Shown piece after piece: positions 8,386 to 15,620 of a stretch of DNA of 64,000 bases; the first letter of the stretch is position 1, and every line of letters starts with the position of its first letter. Position numbers and translations under genes: made by a program. Below the pieces are notes generated by a model that did not search any database, was not told the DNA's origin, and saw only the letters and a list, made by a program, of their open reading frames with translations. This DNA is from Micromonospora humi (GTDB lineage: Bacteria; Actinomycetota; Actinomycetes; Mycobacteriales; Micromonosporaceae). The stretch is from contig NZ_FMDM01000013.1 of the NCBI RefSeq assembly GCF_900090105.1, positions 1 through 64,000 on the forward strand. Direction: 5' to 3'.

Positions 8386-9387
8386 TCAGGGCGCCACCCG
8401 GGTGAGGTAGGTGTGGTGGGTGGTGAAGCCGAGCCGCCGGTAGAGCGCCACCGCGCCCCCGTTCGTCTGCTCGACCTGGAGGAACGCGTGGGTGGCGCCC
8501 TCCGCCCCGGCCCAGCCGGCCAGGGCCCGCACGATCGCCCCGGCGAAGCCGCGCCGACGGGCTTCCGGCAGCACCTCGAGCAGGCTCACGCCGAGCCAGC
8601 GGCCCTCGCCGGTGACGGTGCCCCGGCCCACCGCGAGCGGCCGGCCGTCGACCCGCAGCTCGGCGAAGCGGATCCGGTCCACGGCGGTGAGCACGTGCCG
8701 TGCCGCCTCCGGCAACCCACCCTTGCGGTCGGCGGCGACCGCCAGCCAGTCGTCGGCGGGCGCACGCGCCAGGGTCACCGGGGGAGCGTCACCGCCGGTC
8801 GACGCGTGCGTGGGCGGCACCGCCTCGTGCGGCGTCCCGACGGCGCGACCCGGCGTGGTCAGGGTGGCGAGCGGAACGGTCTGCACCAGCACCGGCGGGC
8901 GCGACGTCCAGCCGCGCGTGTCCAGTTCCGCACCGACCGGCGCCGCCAGCGGCAGCGGCGTGTTGACCAGGGCGGGCTGGCCGTGGTCGGCGTACCAGCG
9001 TTGCACCGCGTCCAACGCCTCGGGCAGCGGTCGGTCCGGGTCGCCGATCGGCAGCGCGCTGTTCGCCCGGCCGGTCCAACCGGCGGCGGATCGCAGGCGC
9101 CAGTCGCCGAGCCGTCCGCGTACCGGTGCCGGCCAGGCCTCGTCCGCGGCGGTCTCCAGGGCGATCACGGCGGCGGCGGTCGGCCGGCGGGCCGGCGGGA
9201 CCCGCTTGGCGCGGTGCACCTCGCCGACCGGGACGCGCAGCGACCCGCCGTCGGTGGCCAGGGTGATGTGGGTCTCGCTCAGCTCGACCAGCTCCCCGAG
9301 CGCGTCGGAGAACAGCGGCCGGCCCTCGCGAATCCCCACAATCCGGCGAACCACGATCCGGTGTCCCACGTCCTGCTGTCGGAGCAC
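8386..9387 (-). CDS. GNAT family N-acetyltransferase with N-terminal SH3-like domain
   Basis: A 333-aa protein. The first 70 residues (VGHRIVVRRIVG, FSDALGELVEL) resemble the small beta-barrel found in front of some actinobacterial GNAT enzymes. The C-terminal 100 residues hold the acetyl-CoA-binding loop LPEARRRGFAGAIVRAL and the terminal motif NGGAVALYRRLGF. It transfers acetyl from acetyl-CoA to an unknown amine. The start is a GTG at 9387, just upstream of the divergent ferredoxin promoter. The middle (about 90-220) is Ala/Pro/Thr-rich and poorly conserved in type. Confidence 0.8.
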   Translation of the reverse strand: MLRQQDVGHRIVVRRIVGIREGRPLFSDALGELVELSETHITLATDGGSLRVPVGEVHRAKRVPPARRPTAAAVIALETAADEAWPAPVRGRLGDWRLRSAAGWTGRANSALPIGDPDRPLPEALDAVQRWYADHGQPALVNTPLPLAAPVGAELDTRGWTSRPPVLVQTVPLATLTTPGRAVGTPHEAVPPTHASTGGDAPPVTLARAPADDWLAVAADRKGGLPEAARHVLTAVDRIRFAELRVDGRPLAVGRGTVTGEGRWLGVSLLEVLPEARRRGFAGAIVRALAGWAGAEGATHAFLQVEQTNGGAVALYRRLGFTTHHTYLTRVAP

Positions 9388-9466
9388 GATCGACCCCCTC
9401 CCCGGCGAGATACTAGGCTCTTACCGTTGCGGATGATCGCGACGAGTCTTGCGGAGGAGAAGACCG

Positions 9467-9793
9467 GTGACCTACATCATCGCCGAGCCGTGCGTGGACG
9501 TGCTCGACAAGGCATGCATCGAGGAGTGCCCGGTCGACTGCATCTACGAGGGCAACCGGATGCTCTACATCCACCCCGACGAGTGCGTCGACTGTGGTGC
9601 CTGCGAGCCGGTCTGCCCGGTCGAAGCGATCTTCTACGAGGACGACGTGCCGGAGCAGTGGAAGGACTACACCGGCGCGAACTACGAGTTCTTCGAGGAC
9701 CTGGGCTCGCCCGGGGGCGCCTCGAAGATCGGCAAGGTGGAGAAGGACGCCACCTTCGTCGCCGCGCAGCCGCCGCGCGGCGAGGGCCACTGA
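9467..9793 (+). CDS. fdxA: Seven-iron ferredoxin (3Fe-4S plus 4Fe-4S)
   Basis: A 108-aa soluble electron carrier. Cluster ligands are visible in CVDVLDKACIEECPVDCI and CVDCGACEPVCPVEAI; the pattern fits the 7Fe bacterial ferredoxins of actinobacteria. The GTG at 9467 is preceded by GCGGAGGAG and starts VTYIIAEPC, the usual N-terminus. It donates low-potential electrons, for example to cytochrome P450s; the partner is not shown here. The stop overlaps the putative start of dapC. The ferredoxin-aminotransferase pair is a conserved actinobacterial arrangement. Confidence 0.93.
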   Translation: MTYIIAEPCVDVLDKACIEECPVDCIYEGNRMLYIHPDECVDCGACEPVCPVEAIFYEDDVPEQWKDYTGANYEFFEDLGSPGGASKIGKVEKDATFVAAQPPRGEGH

Positions 9794-10899
9794 GCCGGCC
9801 CACGCCGGTCTCGGCACGGCTGCCCGAGTTCACCTGGGACACGCTGGACGCCGCGGCCGCCACGGCCGCGGCGCACCCGGGTGGTCTCATCAACCTCTCG
9901 ATGGGCACGCCGGTCGACCCGGTGCCGCCGCTGATCCGGCAGGCGCTCGCCGACGCGTCGGACGCGCCGGGCTATCCGCTGACCGCAGGGACTCCCGCCC
10001 TGCGGGACGCCATCGCGGCCTGGGTGGCCCGGGCCTGTGGCGCGGGCGTCGACGGGCTGGGGGTGCTGCCCACGATCGGCTCCAAGGAGCTGGTGGCGTG
10101 GCTGCCCACGCTGCTCGGGCTCGGCCCCGGTGACGTGGTCGTCGTGCCGTCGGTCGCCTATCCGACGTACGAGGACGGCGCGCGGCTGGCCGGCGCCACC
10201 GTCGTACGCAGCGACTCGCTGACCGCGCTCGGCCCCGATCCCCGGGTCCGCCTGGTCTGGGTCAACTCGCCGGGCAACCCGACCGGTCGGGTGCTGCCCG
10301 CCGCCCACCTGCGCAAGGTGGTCGAATGGGCGCGGGAGCGCGGCGCGGTGGTCGCCAGCGACGAGTGCTACCTGCCGCTGGGCTGGGACGCCGAACCCGT
10401 CTCGGTGCTCTCGCCGCAGGTGTCCGGCGGGTCCTACGCGGGCGTGCTGGCGGTGCACTCGCTCTCCAAGCGCTCCAACCTGGCCGGCTACCGGGCCGGG
10501 TTCGTGGCCGGCGACCCGGCGTTGACCGCCGAGCTGCTCAAGGTGCGCAAGCACGCGGGCATGATCGTGCCGGCCCCGGTGCAGGCCGCCATGGTGGCCG
10601 CGCTCGCCGACCAGGCGCACGCCGACGCCCAGCGGGAGCGCTACCGGGCCCGGCGGGAGACGCTGCGGGCCGCGTTCACCCGGGCCGGCTTCACGGTCGA
10701 GCACTCCGAGGCCGGGCTCTACCTCTGGCTGACCCGCGACGAGGACTGCTGGGACACCGTCGACTGGCTGGCCCGGCGCGGCATCCTGGTCGCCGCCGGC
10801 GTCTTCTACGGCCCGGCCGGCGCCCGGCACGTTCGGGTGGCGCTGACCGAGTCCGACGCGCACGTCGACGCCGTGGCCGGTCGGCTCGCCGAGTCCTGA
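9790..10899 (+). CDS. dapC: Succinyldiaminopimelate aminotransferase (class I/II, PLP)
   Basis: About 369 aa, fold type I PLP enzyme. NLSMGTPVDPVP marks the N-terminal substrate loop, SPGNPTGRV the cofactor region, SDECYLPL the Asp contacting the PLP nitrogen, and SLSKRSNLAGYRAGF holds the Schiff-base lysine. It would transaminate N-succinyl-2-amino-6-ketopimelate in the lysine/DAP route, with dapD and dapE 12 kb away. The start is uncertain. No ATG, GTG or TTG lies between the ferredoxin stop and a point inside the conserved domain. A CTG at 9790 (CTGA overlap with the ferredoxin stop) gives LSRPTPVSARLPEF and is my choice. Confidence 0.85.
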   Translation: MSRPTPVSARLPEFTWDTLDAAAATAAAHPGGLINLSMGTPVDPVPPLIRQALADASDAPGYPLTAGTPALRDAIAAWVARACGAGVDGLGVLPTIGSKELVAWLPTLLGLGPGDVVVVPSVAYPTYEDGARLAGATVVRSDSLTALGPDPRVRLVWVNSPGNPTGRVLPAAHLRKVVEWARERGAVVASDECYLPLGWDAEPVSVLSPQVSGGSYAGVLAVHSLSKRSNLAGYRAGFVAGDPALTAELLKVRKHAGMIVPAPVQAAMVAALADQAHADAQRERYRARRETLRAAFTRAGFTVEHSEAGLYLWLTRDEDCWDTVDWLARRGILVAAGVFYGPAGARHVRVALTESDAHVDAVAGRLAES

Positions 10900-10901
10900 G
10901 C

Positions 10902-10939
10902 GCCGGCCGCCGGCCCCCGTCGGAGGGTCGGCGGCCGGC
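10902..10939. terminator. Hairpin between convergent dapC and M48 gene
   Basis: An 11-bp perfect GC stem pairs 10902-10912 with 10929-10939, with a 16-nt loop. It sits directly between two convergent stops and has no U-run. It probably serves both genes. Confidence 0.6.
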
Positions 10940-10944
10940 ACGGC

Positions 10945-12786
10945 TCAGCCGTTGATCCGGCGGAACACCTTCAGCAGCGTGTCCCGGCTGTGCTTCTCCA
11001 GGAACTCGCTGGCCATCAGCTCCTGCATCTGCACGGTGCGGCCGTCGAACAGCGTCAGGGTGGCCTTCAGCGGCACCTCCCGCCGCACCTCCACCGAGGT
11101 GATCTCCTCGTACGGCAGGTAGGGGTGGCGACCGGCCAGCTCGGCGACCGGCACCGAACCGACAAGCGTGGTCAGCCGCTTCTCGCCCTCGCCGGCCTTG
11201 CCCGGGTCGGCGATCAGCACCAGGCCGTTGTCGAGCACCAGCACGTCGTGCTCCCGGCCGTCGATCTTGATGTTGGCCAGCCCACCGATCAGGTCGGCGT
11301 TTCGGGCCGAGGCGCGGGCCTGCACCACGGTGGCGCCGGTCACGTCGACGCCCAGCTCGGCCAGCCGGGCCAGCGCCTCGTCCAGGCTCGCCGGGACGAC
11401 CGCCAGCTTGGCCACCTCGGCCAGGTCCCACGGCTCCCCGCCCGGGCCGACCAGCCGGGCCGGGCCGGACCAGGACAGCTCCCAGCGGGCCCGGCCGGAG
11501 CGGACCGCCGCGTTGTCCAGCAGCGTCTCCATCGGGCCGGCGAACGCGGCCGCCGCCTCCTTGCGGGTGGCGCCGTCGAAGAAGCCCTCGGCGAACTCGC
11601 CCAGCCGGCCGGACCGGACCAGGTCCAGCACCGTCGACAGGCCCGGCGTGGGGGTGCCGGTGAACCGGCCGGCCGCCCGGTAGATGCCGTCCGCCTGCCG
11701 CTGCACGTCGGCGGCGACCGACTCGGCGACGAACTCCGGCCACGGCAGCACCCGCCGGGAGCCGTGCGCGACAACCAGCGCCTGGAGCTGGCGGCCGGCG
11801 CCGCCCACGTCGGCGAGCAGCGTCCGCGCCGGCCGGTCGTCCGCCCCCGCCGTGGTCGGTGCGGCGGCCGTCATCGCGGCGACGCGGACCCCGATCGGCG
11901 GGTGGGTGTCCCAGCGGGACGGCTCGCGCTCCGGCGCGTTCTCCCGCAGCGCGTCGATCTCGTCGCGGCGGGCGTCGAGCAGCTCCACGAAACCGCCGAA
12001 GAGGTCGTCCGGGGCCAGCCCGGCCGACCAGCCCGACTCGACGTAGCGGCGCATGTAGAACGCCCAGGCGGCGTCCAGCGCCGGCAGCGTACGCAACGCC
12101 GAGGTGGCCGCCTCGGTACCGGCGAGCGCCACCGACGCCCGGTCCGCCTCCAGTTCCTGGCGGCGCGAGGCGGCGTTGTCCACCATCAGGTAGAGCAGCG
12201 CGTAGCCCTTGAACACCCAGCCGACCGGGTTGCGCGGGCTGATCCGCTCGATCGTCTCCCCGATGGCGAGCCGGCCCCGGTAGGCCACCCCGCCGAGGCG
12301 GGTGTGCCGGCCGGAGTAGTGGCCCAGCTCGTGCGCGAGCACCGAGCGGAGCTGGTCGGACCGCATGGCCTGGAGCAGCGGCAGCCCGACGTAGAGCGTC
12401 CGCCGGCCGCCGACCAGGCCGAGCAGCCGGCTCTGCTCGCCGACCGCGGCGTTCACCTCGGGCACCAGCCGGATCTCGTCCGGCGCCCGGGTGCCGACCG
12501 AGGCGGCCAGCTCCCGCACGGTGGCCCAGAGCCCGGGCGCCGCCCGCTCGTCCAGGACCAGGCCGGGCGCCGGCTCGCTCTTCGTACGGATCGCCTTCCA
12601 CATTCCGACGCCCACCGCGCCGAGCGCGACCACCAGCGGCAGCAGCAGTTTGCCGGTGATCAACCCGGTGGTGTGGCCGAACAGCCAGACCCCGAGCGCG
12701 ATCACGGCGGCGAGCTGGAGCAGCGCGACGACGTAGAAACCGATCAACATGACCACCGAGGCGAGCGCCCGGTACGTCGCGGACAT
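10945..12786 (-). CDS. M48 family membrane-anchored zinc metalloprotease
   Basis: A 613-aa protein. Two N-terminal transmembrane segments (about 8-30 and 35-55) are followed by an M48 peptidase domain with LAHELGHYSGRH (zinc site, about 150) and the downstream ELEADRASV, which supplies the third ligand. After about residue 320 comes a long extra region of unknown fold ending near a PH-like stretch. The ATG at 12786 (MSATYRALAS) follows GGGGGAAG. An in-frame upstream start would extend into the palindromic spacer and is less likely. It is twice the length of HtpX, so it is a two-domain variant. Predicted role is membrane protein quality control. Confidence 0.82.
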   Translation of the reverse strand: MSATYRALASVVMLIGFYVVALLQLAAVIALGVWLFGHTTGLITGKLLLPLVVALGAVGVGMWKAIRTKSEPAPGLVLDERAAPGLWATVRELAASVGTRAPDEIRLVPEVNAAVGEQSRLLGLVGGRRTLYVGLPLLQAMRSDQLRSVLAHELGHYSGRHTRLGGVAYRGRLAIGETIERISPRNPVGWVFKGYALLYLMVDNAASRRQELEADRASVALAGTEAATSALRTLPALDAAWAFYMRRYVESGWSAGLAPDDLFGGFVELLDARRDEIDALRENAPEREPSRWDTHPPIGVRVAAMTAAAPTTAGADDRPARTLLADVGGAGRQLQALVVAHGSRRVLPWPEFVAESVAADVQRQADGIYRAAGRFTGTPTPGLSTVLDLVRSGRLGEFAEGFFDGATRKEAAAAFAGPMETLLDNAAVRSGRARWELSWSGPARLVGPGGEPWDLAEVAKLAVVPASLDEALARLAELGVDVTGATVVQARASARNADLIGGLANIKIDGREHDVLVLDNGLVLIADPGKAGEGEKRLTTLVGSVPVAELAGRHPYLPYEEITSVEVRREVPLKATLTLFDGRTVQMQELMASEFLEKHSRDTLLKVFRRING

Positions 12787-12910
12787 TGGTCTTCCCCCGT
12801 TCCGAAAGGCCCTCACCGGGTGATTCCGGTCGAGCCGCCGGGGGACCGTACGACGCGCGTCCCGCAGGGACATCCACCGTCCGGCCGAATCGATCTCCAC
12901 CGACGATCCG

Positions 12911-12994
12911 GTAAGGCGGGGGCCCCTGTTAACGCTTCCGGTAGAGGCGGGGGCCCTTCTTAACAGCTGGTGTTAAGAAGGGGCCCCGCCTTAC
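12911..12994. repeat. Second tripartite palindromic element, in a divergent promoter region
   Basis: The left arm (12911-12926, GTAAGGC then G-run and CCCC) is the inverted copy, with one extra G, of 12980-12994. The middle block around 12951-12966 pairs with the segment starting near 12970. The architecture is the same as at 4104-4187, built on GTTAAG and GGGGCCCC. This copy lies upstream of both the M48 gene and tyrA, so it is not simply a terminator. The rest of the 304-bp gap 12787-13090 shows no gene; tyrA has a GAGGTGGG ribosome site. Confidence 0.8.
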
Positions 12995-13090
12995 ACCCGG
13001 TCCTCGGCGGGGCGGCGGGCGATATCCTCGGCGGGACTTCCCGCGGGGCCGCCCGGGCTCCGCCGACGACGCGGACGCCGAGGTGGGCCG

Positions 13091-14116
13091 ATGGTGGGCG
13101 AGGCCGGCGGGCTGGCACGCGCGGCGGTGGTCGGGACCGGGCTGATCGGTGGCTCGGTGCTGTTCCGGCTCCGCGACGCCGGGCTGGACGTGGCGGCCTG
13201 GGACCCGGATCCGGCGGCCCGGAGGCAGGTGCGCGAGCGGGGCGTCGCGGCTCCGGACGAGGTCGAGGAGGCGGTCGCCGGCCGGCACGTGGTGTTCGTC
13301 TGCGGCCCGCTGCCCACGCTGCCCGCCACGCTGGCCCGGGTGGCGGCCGCCACCGACGACCGGTGCGTGCTGACGGACGTGGGCAGCGTGAAGGCGGAGG
13401 TGGCCACCGCCGCCACCGCGCAGGGGCTCGGGCACCGGTTCGTGCCGGGTCACCCGATGGCCGGCGCCGACCGGGCCGGTCTCGGTGCCGCCGCACCGGA
13501 ACTGCTCGACGGCGCCGCCTGGGTGCTCTGCCCGGGCCCGACCGGGGTGGACGCGTTCCGGCGGCTCGCCGCGCTGCTGGTCGACGTCTTCCACGCCCGG
13601 GTGGTGCCGATGTCGGCCCCGGAGCACGACGCGGCCGCGGCGCTCGCCTCCCACCTGCCGCACCTGCTGGCCGGCGCGCTCGCCGGCGCGGTGCAGCGCT
13701 CGGCGTTGCGGGACGCGGTGCTGGCCCTGGCCGCCGGCAGTTTCTCCGACGGCACGCGGGTCGCCGGGGGCCCGCCCGAGCGGACCGCCAACATGCTGCT
13801 CGGCAACCGGGATCGGGTGCTGGCCGAGCTGATCGAGGTGGGCGCCTTCCTGGACGAGCTGGCCGGTGCGCTGCGCGCCGGGGACGCCGCGGCGCTGACC
13901 GGCCGGCTGGCCGAGGCCCGCACCGCGCGGGCCGCGCTGCGGGGCCGCGCGTTCACCTCCCACCGGCGGGAGTTCCCGGCCGGCGCGGACCCCGCGGTCG
14001 AGCTGGCCTACCTGCGCGAGCTGGGCGCGGCGGGGGGCCACCTGACCGGGTGCCGGGTGGCGGCCGGCGCGGTGGGGTACACGGCGCACCTGCCGGCCAC
14101 CCCGCCGTTAGGCTGA
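13091..14116 (+). CDS. tyrA: Prephenate dehydrogenase
   Basis: A 341-aa enzyme of tyrosine biosynthesis: oxidative decarboxylation of prephenate to 4-hydroxyphenylpyruvate with NAD(P)+. An N-terminal Rossmann domain has GTGLIGGSV, then AAWDPDP, DVGSVKAEV and the conserved PGHPMAGADRAGL. The C-terminal helical dimerisation domain has ASHLPHLLAGALAG. There is no ACT domain, as in many actinobacterial forms. The ATG at 13091 follows GAGGTGGG. The SIMPL-domain gene follows 5 bp downstream. Confidence 0.9.
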   Translation: MVGEAGGLARAAVVGTGLIGGSVLFRLRDAGLDVAAWDPDPAARRQVRERGVAAPDEVEEAVAGRHVVFVCGPLPTLPATLARVAAATDDRCVLTDVGSVKAEVATAATAQGLGHRFVPGHPMAGADRAGLGAAAPELLDGAAWVLCPGPTGVDAFRRLAALLVDVFHARVVPMSAPEHDAAAALASHLPHLLAGALAGAVQRSALRDAVLALAAGSFSDGTRVAGGPPERTANMLLGNRDRVLAELIEVGAFLDELAGALRAGDAAALTGRLAEARTARAALRGRAFTSHRREFPAGADPAVELAYLRELGAAGGHLTGCRVAAGAVGYTAHLPATPPLG

Positions 14117-14121
14117 GCGGC

Positions 14122-14763
14122 ATGGCGGACGCACCGGTCGTGGCGGTACGCGGCGAGGCCTACCGGGAGGTCGCTCCCGAGCTGGCCCGCTTCACGGTGA
14201 CCGCGGTCGCCCGGGACCGGGATCGGGAGACCACGCTGACCCGGCTGGCGGAGCGGGCCGCCGCGGTGCGGGCGCTGCTGGACGCGGCCGAGCCGGCCGT
14301 GGACCGGCGGGAGACCGGCCAGGTCAACGTCTGGCCGGTGACGAAGCGCGCCGGTGACCGCGTGGTGGCCTGGCAGGGCAGCGTCGGCACCACGGTCACG
14401 GTCACCGACTTCACGTCGCTCGGCGAGCTGATGCTCCGCCTGGCCGACCAGGAACAGGTCGAGGTGGCCGGTCCGGTGTGGTCGCTGCGGCCGGACAATC
14501 CGGCCTACCGGGAGGCGCGGCAGGCCGCGATCACCGACGCCCTGGCCCGAGCCCGGGAATACGCCGAGGCGCTCGGCGCCCGTGTCACCGCACTGCGCGA
14601 GCTGGCCGACACCGGTCTGACCGCGGCCCCGCCGATGCTGGCCAAGGCGGCCTACGCCCGGTCCGGCGAGTCCGCACCGGAACTGGAGCTGGACCCGGTG
14701 CCGCAGCCGGTGCAGGCGGCGGTCGAGGCGCGGTTCACCATCAGCGAGCCGGTGCTCGGCTGA
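14122..14763 (+). CDS. SIMPL domain (DUF541) protein
   Basis: A 213-aa protein with the DUF541/SIMPL pattern: an opening VVAVRGEAYREVAPELARFTV, a middle VWPVTKRAG and WQGSVGTTVTVTDF, and the helix REARQAAITDALARAREYAEALG before the C-terminal strands. Unlike many family members it lacks a signal peptide, so it is predicted cytoplasmic. Biochemical function of the family is poorly known. The stop overlaps the kinase start (TGATG), indicating an operon tyrA-SIMPL-kinase. Confidence 0.82.
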   Translation: MADAPVVAVRGEAYREVAPELARFTVTAVARDRDRETTLTRLAERAAAVRALLDAAEPAVDRRETGQVNVWPVTKRAGDRVVAWQGSVGTTVTVTDFTSLGELMLRLADQEQVEVAGPVWSLRPDNPAYREARQAAITDALARAREYAEALGARVTALRELADTGLTAAPPMLAKAAYARSGESAPELELDPVPQPVQAAVEARFTISEPVLG

Positions 14764-15410
14764 TGCCGCCGGCCCGGGTGCTCGCGCTCGACGAGCTGGT
14801 CGCCCGCGCGCGGGCGCTGGCCGAGGACGGTCCCCGGCAACTGCTCGGCATCGCCGGCGCGCCCGGGGTGGGCAAGTCCACCCTGGCGGAGCGGGTCGTC
14901 GCCGAGGTCGGCCCGAGCGCCCGGCTGGTGCCGATGGACGGCTTCCACCTGGCCGGCTCGGCGCTGGCCCGGTTGGGGCGGGCGGCGCGCAAGGGCGCGC
15001 CGGACACGTTCGACGTCAACGGGTTCGTGGCCACGTTGCGCCGGTTGCGACGGCTGGAGCCGACCTCGGTGTGGGCGCCGGAGTTTCGCCGCGACCTGGA
15101 GGAGCCGGTCGCCGGCGCGATCGAGGTGCCGCCCGAGGTGCGACTGGTGGTCACCGAGGGCAACTACCTGCTGCTGCGGGACGATCCGTGGGAGGAGGTG
15201 CGCTCGCTGCTGCACCAGGCCTGGTTCCTCGACCTGGACGCCGAGGTGCGGTTGCGCCGCCTCACCGCCCGGCACGAGGCCTACGGCAAGTCACCGGAGC
15301 AGGCCCGCGCCTGGGCGCTCGGCAGCGACGAGGAGAACGCCCGGCTGGTCGCCGGCACGGCCGCGCACGCCGACCTGGTGGTCCGGCTGACCGGCCCGCC
15401 GCCGGGCTGA
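14763..15410 (+). CDS. P-loop nucleoside/sugar kinase family protein (YggC/FrcK-like)
   Basis: A 215-aa kinase of the uridine kinase/pantothenate kinase superfamily. The Walker A motif is GAPGVGKST near residue 38. VPMDGFHL carries the base Asp, KGAPDTFDVNGF is the diagnostic loop of the YggC/FrcK group, and VVTEGNYLLL is the second strand motif. The LID arginines are in RRLTARH. It phosphorylates an unknown nucleoside, sugar or cofactor precursor. ATG at 14763 overlaps the previous stop. Its last codons and stop are the first copy of a 33-bp tandem repeat. Confidence 0.85.
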   Translation: MPPARVLALDELVARARALAEDGPRQLLGIAGAPGVGKSTLAERVVAEVGPSARLVPMDGFHLAGSALARLGRAARKGAPDTFDVNGFVATLRRLRRLEPTSVWAPEFRRDLEEPVAGAIEVPPEVRLVVTEGNYLLLRDDPWEEVRSLLHQAWFLDLDAEVRLRRLTARHEAYGKSPEQARAWALGSDEENARLVAGTAAHADLVVRLTGPPPG

Positions 15411-15580
15411 CGGCGTGACGGGGACCGACCGCCGCCGGGCTGACGGCGTGACGGGGACCGACCGCCGCCGGGCTGACGGCGTGACGGGGACCGACCGCCG
15501 CCGGGCTGACGGTGCGACGGGGACCGACCGCCGCCGGGCTGACGGTGCGACGGGGACCGACCGCCGCCGGGCTGACGGCC
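15404..15580. repeat. 33-bp minisatellite, five full copies, starting on the kinase stop
   Basis: Full units run 15404-15436, 15437-15469, 15470-15502, 15503-15535 and 15536-15568, and a degenerate sixth follows. Units 1-3 are identical; units 4-5 carry a GTG-to-TGC type change. Each unit begins GGGCTGACGG, so the TGA that ends the kinase is repeated downstream. The unit is 11 codons long and would encode a repeating TGTDRRRADGV-type peptide, but I see no reason to call a gene. The space to 15620 holds nothing else. Confidence 0.9.
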
Positions 15581-15620
15581 CGGCGCGACGGCTGCCGTCG
15601 GGTCGCGCGTCAGGCCGCGC

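Noticed and set aside
15404..15580. CRISPR array
   Set aside because: Units are contiguous with no unique spacers and there is no cas gene.
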